Source: UBA4655 sp964585575
Lineage (GTDB): Bacteria; Planctomycetota; Planctomycetia; Pirellulales; UBA1268
Direction: 5' to 3'
DNA length: 9,249 nt
NCBI GenBank assembly: GCA_964585575.1
Contig: CAZPEM010000127.1
Span: 1 to 9,249 of the forward strand
Position 1 is the first letter of the stretch; each line of letters opens with the position of its first letter. The notes under the pieces were generated by a model that saw only the letters and a list, made by a program, of their open reading frames with translations, was not told where the DNA came from and did no database searches. Both the position numbers and the translations under genes were made by a program. This document shows, one piece after another, positions 1 to 6,196 of the stretch.

Positions 1-246
1 GTTTGGGCTATTTCCCTTTCGCTCGCCACTACTCAGGAAATCGATTTTTCTTTCTGTTCCTGCGGGTACTGAGATGTTTCAGTTCTCCGCGTTGGCCGCT
101 GCAACCTATGGATTCAGTTGCAGCTAGTTCGGGAATCCCGGGATCATCACCTGTTTGACGGTTTCCCCGGGCTTATCGCAGCCTTCCGCGCCCTTCACAG
201 CCTCCTGACGCCTAGACATCCCCCATGCGCCCTTAGTAGCTTGACC
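1..246 (-). rRNA. rrl: 23S ribosomal RNA, 5' part (truncated by window edge)
   Basis: Read on the minus strand, this is the 5' portion of domain I of 23S rRNA. It opens with GGTCAAGCTACTAAGGGC, equivalent to the E. coli GGTTAAGCGACTAAG start, and continues through GGATGTCTAGGC, TGCGATAAGC and CTGAATCCATAGG. The near-universal block GAACTGAAACATCTCAGTAC follows at about 66-85, then GTAGTGGCGAGCGAAAGGG near the left edge. A perfect 8-bp stem (98-105 with 117-124) encloses the CTGAATCCATAG loop region, as expected for this domain. The hairpin that E. coli has just before this stem is shortened here. The mature 5' end is placed by alignment from memory and could be off by several bases. The 3' remainder lies outside the window. 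No 16S, ITS or tRNA sequence is seen upstream. Confidence 0.95.
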
Positions 247-714
247 ACCCGAATCAAATGCTCGCGGACCGCGTAGCTTCAAGACAGCGGTCTTTCGACC
301 AGCCTCTTTCGACCAGCGGCACACTTACGATTCTCTTCGAACGTTCAGCTACGTTCCCGGATCATCGCCGGCCAGCCTTCTTGCTAAAGGCCCCGACCCC
401 ACCCGGGAAAGTAACGTTTTACTCGCTCAAAATCTCATGCCACCAGCGATGAACGCCGGCGGATGAGAATCTCGCCTTGGGAGAACGCTTCAGGAATGCA
501 GCTTGAGACTGCACTCCATCGGCATTCTTTCAAGATGCCAATTACCACAACCAAATTGTCAAAATGCAACGCGGTTCGACACTGCCCCGACTAGAGAGGC
601 ACGAGCCGAATCACGACGCCGGCACGACTCCCCCAGCGAAAGAGCTGGAAAAACCGTTCGGCAACGCAGCGGGAACCGACCCAAAACATGTTGGATCGGC
701 CGCGGACTTTTCAA
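247..714 (-). other. Leader of the 23S rRNA transcript (non-coding stretch)
   Basis: About 470 bp lie between the predicted promoter and the mature 23S 5' end. I see no convincing coding region, tRNA or 16S rRNA here; the short open frames have no family features. On the transcribed (minus) strand the segment holds several hairpins: GGTC-GAAA-GACC at 289-300, part of a 13-bp direct repeat; GGCAT/ATGCC at 521-539; and CCAGC/GCTGG at 633-648, whose loop side contains the boxA-like AGCTCTTTCGC. Leaders of rRNA operons commonly carry antitermination signals and RNase III stems. The 23S processing stem needs the 3' flank, which is outside the window. Role assigned by position. Confidence 0.6.
291..317 (-). 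repeat. 13-bp direct repeat with GAAA tetraloop in the rRNA leader
   Basis: TCTTTCGACCAGC occurs twice on the plus strand, at 291-303 and 305-317 (period 14). Transcribed from the minus strand, each copy reads GCTGGTCGAAAGA. The copy nearer the 23S gene completes a hairpin GGUC-GAAA-GACC (289-300) with a GNRA loop; the other can form only a weaker stem. Confidence 0.6.
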
Positions 715-743
715 ACCTTAGTGGAAAGGTGACCGACCGTCAA
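715..743 (-). promoter_or_regulatory. Predicted sigma70-type promoter for the 23S rRNA unit
   Basis: On the minus strand TTGACG (743-738) is followed after exactly 17 bp by TAAGGT (720-715). Just upstream there is an AT-rich stretch with six consecutive T residues (about 754-760) that could act as an UP element. Orientation and distance fit a promoter driving the 23S gene, with a start site near 706-709 and a leader of about 460 nt. The -10 is a 3-of-6 match to TATAAT, so the call rests mainly on the -35, the spacing and the context. Confidence 0.55.
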
Positions 744-824
744 GCGGCTGAAAAAATAGGCCGAAAATCGAGCTCGGACGTTTTTCGGAGCGAGGTGTCT
801 GCACCCACTGGGGCCGACTGACTG

Positions 825-830
825 TATAAC
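825..830 (+). promoter_or_regulatory. Possible -10 element for the efflux operon
   Basis: TATAAC, preceded directly by TG, matches five of six bases of the sigma70 -10 consensus and lies just upstream of the adaptor gene. No good -35 is seen at 16-18 bp spacing. A start site near 836-838 would make an ATG at 837 nearly leaderless, which favours a downstream start at 879 or 903. Confidence 0.35.
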
Positions 831-836
831 CGAGGA

Positions 837-2189
837 ATGGCATCGTCGTCCGCCGCAACCCCCGCTGCATCCCCCCGCATGCGGCCCGTTCCACGCACGC
901 CGATGCGCGTGGTGATCGTCGTCTCCATCCTGTTTTTTCGGGCCCAAACCTCAGTTTTCGGCCAGCCCGCCGGACCGGCTCCAGCCGTACCCGTGGTCGT
1001 CGCGGCCGTCGAAAAACGGGACCTTGCGACCGGACTGCCGTTCGTCGGGACGGTCTATCCGGCCAGGACGAGCGACGTCGGCAGCGCCATCGACGGCCGG
1101 CTGGTGTCGCTCCCGATCGTCGATGGCCAACTCGTCAAGGAGGGGCAGCCGATCGCCGAACTGCTCCGGGGACTGCTGGAGATCGAGCGGGAGGGGGCTG
1201 TTGCCGAGCTCGAACGTCGTACGCAGGTGCTCGCGGAACTCCGGGCCGGCTCGCGGCCCGAAGAGATCGATCAGGCAAAGGCCGCCGTCGCGAGCTTCGA
1301 GGCGCGGGTCAGCTACGCCGAAAGCCGGTTCGCACGGCTCAGAAGGCTCGTCGAGAGGGGCACGAGCACCACCGACGAACTGCTCGACGCCGAGGCTGAT
1401 CTCCGGCAGTCCATGGCCGATCTCGCCGGCAGGAAGGCGGCGCTCGCATTGGCCATCGCCGGCCCACGCAAGGAGCAGGTCGCCCAAGCGGCGGCCGCGG
1501 TCGAGGCGCAGAAGGCCGCCGTGGAGCGGATCGATGACCAGCTGTCGAAGCACACGATCCGCGCCCCGTTCACCGGCTGGGTGGTGGAGCGGTTCACCGA
1601 GCAGGGCCAGTGGGTTTCGCGGGGCGGACTCGTGGCGAGAATCGCGGAGCTCGACCGGGTCGAGATCGACGTCCAGGTGCCCGAGCTTTCCATCGGCTCG
1701 CTCGTCCGCGGGGCCGACGTGAGGATCGAGATCGACGCCGCCCCCAACCGCACCTGGATCGGGCGGGTCGAGCGGATCGTGCCCCAGGCAGATCTGCTCA
1801 GCCGCAGCTTTCCCGTGAAGGTCGTGCTCGACAACGAGGTCGTGAACGACCAGCCTGTGCTGCGGGCGGGCTTGCTCGCCCGCGCGTGGATGCCCGTCGG
1901 CAAGACGGGCGAGGCGACGGTCGTGCCAAAGGATGCGCTCGTTCTCGGCGGCACGAAAACGTTCGTGTATGTCGTCGAGCCGGCAAGCGGCGGTGCCGGC
2001 GAGGCGGTGAGGGGCGGCCCCGTGGGAGCGGAACGCACCGGCATGGTTCGGCCGGTCGAGGTGACGCTCGGCGTCGCTGTCGGGAGCCATGTCGAGGCCC
2101 GCGGCACCATCTCGCCCGGACAGCTCGTCGTCGTTCGCGGCAACGAGAGGCTCCGGCCGGGCGCCATCGTCTCGTTTCCGTCTCCGTAG
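837..2189 (+). CDS. Efflux RND transporter periplasmic adaptor subunit (HlyD/AcrA-type membrane fusion protein)
   Basis: This is the periplasmic adaptor of a tripartite pump; it bridges the inner-membrane permease encoded next to it and an outer-membrane channel. The order of parts is that of the family: N-terminal hydrophobic export segment (about residues 24-34, VVIVVSILFF), first lipoyl half (about 82-108, with DGRLVSLPIVDGQLVKEGQP), a long alpha-helical hairpin rich in A/E/R/Q (about 112-232), second lipoyl half (HTIRAPFTGWVV, about 238-250), beta-barrel, and a membrane-proximal domain carrying a glycine-rich loop near 383-400. The outermost ATG is given, but it has GAGGA directly abutting it with no spacing. 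Starts at 879 (residue 15) or 903 (residue 23) give more normal signal peptides (Arg-rich n-region, cleavage near SVFG-Q or QPA). There is no lipobox. At 450 aa it is normal to slightly long for the family. The permease start lies 13 bp after its stop. Substrate cannot be inferred. Confidence 0.92.
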   Translation: MASSSAATPAASPRMRPVPRTPMRVVIVVSILFFRAQTSVFGQPAGPAPAVPVVVAAVEKRDLATGLPFVGTVYPARTSDVGSAIDGRLVSLPIVDGQLVKEGQPIAELLRGLLEIEREGAVAELERRTQVLAELRAGSRPEEIDQAKAAVASFEARVSYAESRFARLRRLVERGTSTTDELLDAEADLRQSMADLAGRKAALALAIAGPRKEQVAQAAAAVEAQKAAVERIDDQLSKHTIRAPFTGWVVERFTEQGQWVSRGGLVARIAELDRVEIDVQVPELSIGSLVRGADVRIEIDAAPNRTWIGRVERIVPQADLLSRSFPVKVVLDNEVVNDQPVLRAGLLARAWMPVGKTGEATVVPKDALVLGGTKTFVYVVEPASGGAGEAVRGGPVGAERTGMVRPVEVTLGVAVGSHVEARGTISPGQLVVVRGNERLRPGAIVSFPSP

Positions 2190-2202
2190 CAGCGGCGATT
2201 CC

Positions 2203-5200
2203 ATGAACCTCGTCGAAGCCTGCGTGGCCAATCCGGTGAAGGTGGCCGTCGGGGTGATCCTCGTGACGCTCTTCGGCGTGCTCGCGCTCGCCTCGATGCC
2301 GGTGCAGCTCACCCCCGAGGTCCAGATTCCGACGATCACCGTCGACGCCCGCTGGCCGGGCGCGAGCCCACAGGAAGTCGAGCGGGAACTCGTGCAGCCG
2401 CTCGAGGAGCAACTCCGCACCGTCGAGGGTCTCGTCAAGCTGTCGAGCGAATCGAGCAACTCGAGCGGCACGATCGAGATGGAGTTTCCCGTCGGCACCG
2501 TCATGTCCGAGGCGCTCGTGAAGGTCAACACGCGGGTCCAGCAGGTCCGCGACTGGCCCATCGACGCCGACCGCCCCGTCATCCGCACCGCGAGTGTCAA
2601 CGACCGGCCGATCGCCTGGCTCATCCTCGGCCAGGCGGCTCCCAGCCCGGAGGTGATCGCACAGGCCAAGACCGACCACCCTCTCCTCGCGGCCAAACTC
2701 GACCGCATCGCCGCGGCCCGCTCGCCCGACCTCGCCCTCTACCGGCTGCGGGGTCTCGTGGCGGCCCATCCGGAACTCGGCTCGATCGCCCCTGCCGAAA
2801 TCGACGTCGAGGCGATGCGGCGGATGGCCGAGGACGAGATCGAAAGCCGGCTCGAGCGGGTGGACGGCGTGTCCGCGGCCGACCTCGTCGGCGGCCGAGC
2901 CGACGAGTTGCAGGTCATCGTCGATCCCCAGCGGCTGGCGGCCCGCGGTCTCACGATCGAAGACCTCAGGCTCGCGCTGGCGAACCAGAACCAGGACACC
3001 TCCGGCGGGGATTTCTGGGAGGGCAAACGCCGCTACGTCGTCCGCACGCTCGGCCAGTTCCGCTCGCCCGAGCAGGTGGAGGGGGTGATCATCACGAGGC
3101 GGGAGGGGAAGCCGGTCTACGTCCGCGACGTGGCGACCGCGAAGCTCGGGACGAAGAAACCCGACGGCGTGGTTCGCCGGTTCGGCGCCCGCAACATCGC
3201 GGTGCGGATCACGCGGGAGCAGGGGGCGAACGTGCTCGATGTGATGCGGCGGCTGCGATCGCTCGTCACCGAACTCGACGAGCAGCTTCGCCCCCGGGGT
3301 CTGAGCCTCTCCGTCGTCTACGACGAGACCACCTACATCGACTCGGCGATCGGACTCGTCAACGACAACATCCTCGTCGGCGGCTTTTTGACGCTCGCGA
3401 CGCTCCTGATCTTCCTGCGGAACCTCCGCTCCACCTTCATCGTCGCCCTGTCGATTCCCGTGAGCGTCATGGGCACGTTCCTGGCCCTGGCGGCCTTCGA
3501 CCGCACGCTCAACGTCATCAGCCTCGCCGGCATGGCGTTCGCGGTGGGGATGCTCGTCGACAACGCGGTCGTCGTGCTCGAGAACATCTACGTCCACTGG
3601 AGCCGGGGAGAGGAGCCGCGGGTCGCGGCGGTGCGGGGCACGACGGAGGTCTGGGGCGCCATTTTCGCGAGCACCCTGGCGAACGTGGCGGTGTTCCTCC
3701 CCGTCTTCTTCGTCACCGGCGAGGCGGGCCAGCTCTTCGGCGACATCGCCCTGGCGATCGCGGCCGCGGTGGCGCTGTCGATCCTCGTGTCGGGGCTCGT
3801 CGTGCCGGTCGCGGCGGCGACGCTCCTGCAGGGCCGCAATGCCCGCGCGGCGGTGGCGGCCATCACGGGCGATGCGGGCGACGGCAGCGGCCGCGCGTCC
3901 GCCGATCCGTTTCTTCTCCTCGGCCGCTCCTTCATGGCCGGCGTGACGGGAATCAACCGGTTCCTGCTCGGGAGCAGCATTCGTCAGGCGGCGGCCTCGA
4001 TCGCCGTCGTCGCCGCGTCGGTCGCAGCGACGTGGTGGCTCATGCCGAAGGTCGAGTACCTCCCCGAGGGAAACCGCAACCTCGTGTTCGGCATCCTCCT
4101 GCCGCCGCCGGGCTACAACCTCGACGAGCTTTTGCGGATGGGAGACGTGGTCGAGGCGAAGCTGCTCCCCTACTGGGACGTCGATCCCGGAACGCCCGAG
4201 GCCGCGGCGCTCGACGCCCCGATCCTCGGCGACTTCTTCTTCGTCGCGCGTGGCCGCAGCGTCTTCATCGGCCTGCGGGCCCTCGATCCCCTGCAGGCGT
4301 CGAAGCTCGTGCCGCTCGTCCGCCGCGTGTCGGGCGACCTGCCGGGCACGTTCGCCGTCGCGAAGCAGTCGAGCCTCTTCGAGCAGGGCATCGGGTCGGG
4401 CCGCACCGTCGACATCGAGATCACAGGCCCCGAGCTGTCGCGGCTCGTGCAGCTCGGCACCAAGGTGATGGGCCTCCTGCCGCAGGCGACTCCGGGCAGC
4501 CAGAACCTCCCCAAGCCCTCGCTCGACCTCTCGAGCCCGGAGGTGCAGCTGGTGCCACGGCTCGAGCAGGCCGCCGACATGCGGCTCGACGCGCGGCAGC
4601 TCGGCTACATGGTCGACTGCCTCGTCGATGGCGGCTACGCGACCGACTACTTCCTCGACAACGACCGGATCGACCTCGTCATCAAGGGGGACGACCGGTT
4701 CGTGAGCCGAACGCAGGACCTCCGGAGCCTGCCGGTGGTCACGCCCGGCGGTCAGCTCGTGCCGCTCGAGAGCGTGGCGGAGGTGCGGGAGTTCTCGAGC
4801 GGCCCGGAGCAGATCCTCCACCGGGAGCGGGAACGGGCGATCACGGTGCAGGTTTCGCCGCCGACCCGCATGCCGCTCGAGGAGGCGAAGGACCGCATCC
4901 AGCGAATGGTCGTCGATCCGCTCGTCGCGTCCGGCGACCTCGAGGGCGGCTACCGGATCCACCTCGGCGGCACGACCGACAAGCTCGAGGCCACCTGGCG
5001 GTCGCTCTGGTTCAACCTCCTGCTTGCGGGCGTGATCACCTACCTCTCGATGGCCGCGCTTTTCGAGTCGTGGGTCTACCCGGCCGTGATCTTCACGTCC
5101 GTTCCCGTCGGCGCCGTCGGCGGCCTGCTCGGCCTCGCCGCGCTGAACCGCTTCGGTGCGGCGTTCGGCATCTTCCAGCCGCTCGACGTGCTCACCATGC

Positions 5201-5526
5201 TCGGCTTCGTGATCCTCGTCGGCACGGTCGTGAACAACCCGATCCTCATCGTCGAGCAGGCGATCAACCTCGTCCGCCAGGGGGAAACGAACGCGACCGA
5301 GGCCATCCTCGAGGCGGTGCGGAGCCGCGTGCGGCCGATCTTCATGACGACGCTCGCGACCGTGCTCGGACTGCTGCCGCTCGTGCTCTTCCCCGGTGCA
5401 GGCAGCGAGCTCTACAGGGGACTCGGGGCCGTGCTCCTCGGCGGCATGCTCTTCTCGACGATCGTGACGCTCGTGCTCGTCCCGATGCTGCTCGCCCTCT
5501 GCTTCCGGGCGTTTCCGGTTCGGTAG
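2203..5526 (+). CDS. Efflux RND transporter permease subunit (HAE1/AcrB-like)
   Basis: This 1107-residue inner-membrane pump exports hydrophobic compounds using an ion gradient, together with the upstream adaptor. The start MNLVEACVANPV is chosen because RND permeases begin with a short cytoplasmic segment directly before TM1; a longer open frame from 2089 only overlaps the adaptor. TM1 is at about 12-32, followed by the family motif WPGASPQEVERELVQPLEEQL. TM4 carries GMLVDNAVVVLENI with D453 and N454 where AcrB has D407 and D408. TM10 carries VVNNPILIVEQ with N1011 where AcrB has K940. VDN and VNN variants are common among HAE1 proteins, so this need not mean loss of function. Compared with AcrB there are roughly 40-50 extra residues at about 145-200 in the first periplasmic loop. 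No Shine-Dalgarno is visible in the 13-bp gap after the adaptor; translation is probably coupled. No outer-membrane channel gene follows. Confidence 0.95.
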   Translation: MNLVEACVANPVKVAVGVILVTLFGVLALASMPVQLTPEVQIPTITVDARWPGASPQEVERELVQPLEEQLRTVEGLVKLSSESSNSSGTIEMEFPVGTVMSEALVKVNTRVQQVRDWPIDADRPVIRTASVNDRPIAWLILGQAAPSPEVIAQAKTDHPLLAAKLDRIAAARSPDLALYRLRGLVAAHPELGSIAPAEIDVEAMRRMAEDEIESRLERVDGVSAADLVGGRADELQVIVDPQRLAARGLTIEDLRLALANQNQDTSGGDFWEGKRRYVVRTLGQFRSPEQVEGVIITRREGKPVYVRDVATAKLGTKKPDGVVRRFGARNIAVRITREQGANVLDVMRRLRSLVTELDEQLRPRGLSLSVVYDETTYIDSAIGLVNDNILVGGFLTLATLLIFLRNLRSTFIVALSIPVSVMGTFLALAAFDRTLNVISLAGMAFAVGMLVDNAVVVLENIYVHWSRGEEPRVAAVRGTTEVWGAIFASTLANVAVFLPVFFVTGEAGQLFGDIALAIAAAVALSILVSGLVVPVAAATLLQGRNARAAVAAITGDAGDGSGRASADPFLLLGRSFMAGVTGINRFLLGSSIRQAAASIAVVAASVAATWWLMPKVEYLPEGNRNLVFGILLPPPGYNLDELLRMGDVVEAKLLPYWDVDPGTPEAAALDAPILGDFFFVARGRSVFIGLRALDPLQASKLVPLVRRVSGDLPGTFAVAKQSSLFEQGIGSGRTVDIEITGPELSRLVQLGTKVMGLLPQATPGSQNLPKPSLDLSSPEVQLVPRLEQAADMRLDARQLGYMVDCLVDGGYATDYFLDNDRIDLVIKGDDRFVSRTQDLRSLPVVTPGGQLVPLESVAEVREFSSGPEQILHRERERAITVQVSPPTRMPLEEAKDRIQRMVVDPLVASGDLEGGYRIHLGGTTDKLEATWRSLWFNLLLAGVITYLSMAALFESWVYPAVIFTSVPVGAVGGLLGLAALNRFGAAFGIFQPLDVLTMLGFVILVGTVVNNPILIVEQAINLVRQGETNATEAILEAVRSRVRPIFMTTLATVLGLLPLVLFPGAGSELYRGLGAVLLGGMLFSTIVTLVLVPMLLALCFRAFPVR

Positions 5527-5536
5527 AGAACGGGCC

Positions 5537-6196
5537 TCAGCCCCGCTTCGCCAACGCCTCGGGGGCGCTCACGCCCATCGAGAGGTACACGCTCATCATC
5601 GCATCCACGGTCATCGGCGCGGGCACGATCTTGTCGGCGGGCACGAAGAGGAGCGCCCCGCCAAAGGGCACGGGCGCCGTCGGCACGATCACCATCTGGT
5701 ACTCCCTGCCCTGCACCGTCACCTTCTCGGGCGAGACGAGGAACGCGAGCAGGCCCAGCTCGCCGCCACCGCCGAAGAAGCAGAACACCGGTGACATCCC
5801 CTTGATCGCCTCGTTGTCGCCGGCGTGGAAGAGGTCGACGACCTGCTTCGTCGTGCCGTAGACGCTTCCCAGAAGCGGGATTCGCGAGAAGATCGCATCG
5901 CCGACCCGCAAAAACGCCTTCCTCGCCCCGATCTCGACGGCCGCGCCGATCGCGAAGATCCCACCGAGCACGACGAGCCAGCCGATCACGTAGGGGGCGT
6001 GCGACTCCGGCTTGATCGTGAGGCCGAGCCCCGCGAGGAGCGAGCCGAAGAGCGTGTGGGGCCCGAGCAGCTTCGTGAGCAGGTCGACCACCCAGACGAC
6101 GACGCCCACGGTGATGATCACCGGCAGGAGCACGAGCACTCCCGCCAGAAACATCCCGGTCAGCCGTTTCCAAACCCAGCGAAACCCATGCGTCAT
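5537..6196 (-). CDS. DUF502 family membrane protein (COV-like)
   Basis: A 219-residue inner-membrane protein of unknown function, of the family that also includes plant CONTINUOUS VASCULAR RING proteins. It begins MTHGFRWVWKRLTGMFLAGV, with aromatic and basic residues before a first transmembrane helix (about 15-40). A second helix is at about 68-90 (YVIGWLVVLGGIFAIGAAVE). The family pattern then follows: IFSRIPLLGSVYGTTKQVVD (about 102-121), a glycine-rich FFGGGGELG, then a beta-rich soluble region with VPTAPVPFGGALLFVP and a C-terminal MTVDAMMSVYLSMG (about 195-208). The frame stays open far upstream to 6928, but that part antisenses nothing and merely shadows the TPR gene in another frame. 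The start at 6196 overlaps the TPR stop as ATGA, so translation is likely coupled. Its stop faces the permease stop at a distance of 10 bp. Length is normal for the family. Confidence 0.9.
   Translation of the reverse strand: MTHGFRWVWKRLTGMFLAGVLVLLPVIITVGVVVWVVDLLTKLLGPHTLFGSLLAGLGLTIKPESHAPYVIGWLVVLGGIFAIGAAVEIGARKAFLRVGDAIFSRIPLLGSVYGTTKQVVDLFHAGDNEAIKGMSPVFCFFGGGGELGLLAFLVSPEKVTVQGREYQMVIVPTAPVPFGGALLFVPADKIVPAPMTVDAMMSVYLSMGVSAPEALAKRG

Noticed and set aside
124..452. Small open frames on both strands over the 23S 5' end and leader
   Set aside because: They lie in rRNA or its leader, with no ribosome binding site or family similarity.
633..653. Hairpin followed by an A run on the plus strand as a terminator
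   Set aside because: A terminator needs T residues after the stem in the transcribed direction. On the minus strand the T run precedes the stem.
2089..2202. Upstream start for the permease
   Set aside because: It adds a Ser/Arg-rich stretch that overlaps the adaptor's end. RND permeases begin just before TM1, as the ATG at 2203 does.
951..2708. A 585-codon minus-strand frame across the adaptor gene
   Set aside because: Same cause: it shadows the adaptor and permease coding strands, has no recognisable domain, and its composition is biased by the complementary codons.
1798..4962. A 1054-codon open frame on the minus strand across the RND permease
   Set aside because: It is antisense to a clearly recognised permease. 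Its product is an R/D/E/H-rich sequence without domains, as expected when high-GC third positions keep the opposite frame open.
5532..5543. GGGC-CTCA-GCCC as a terminator between convergent genes
   Set aside because: It has only four base pairs and no U tract on either side.
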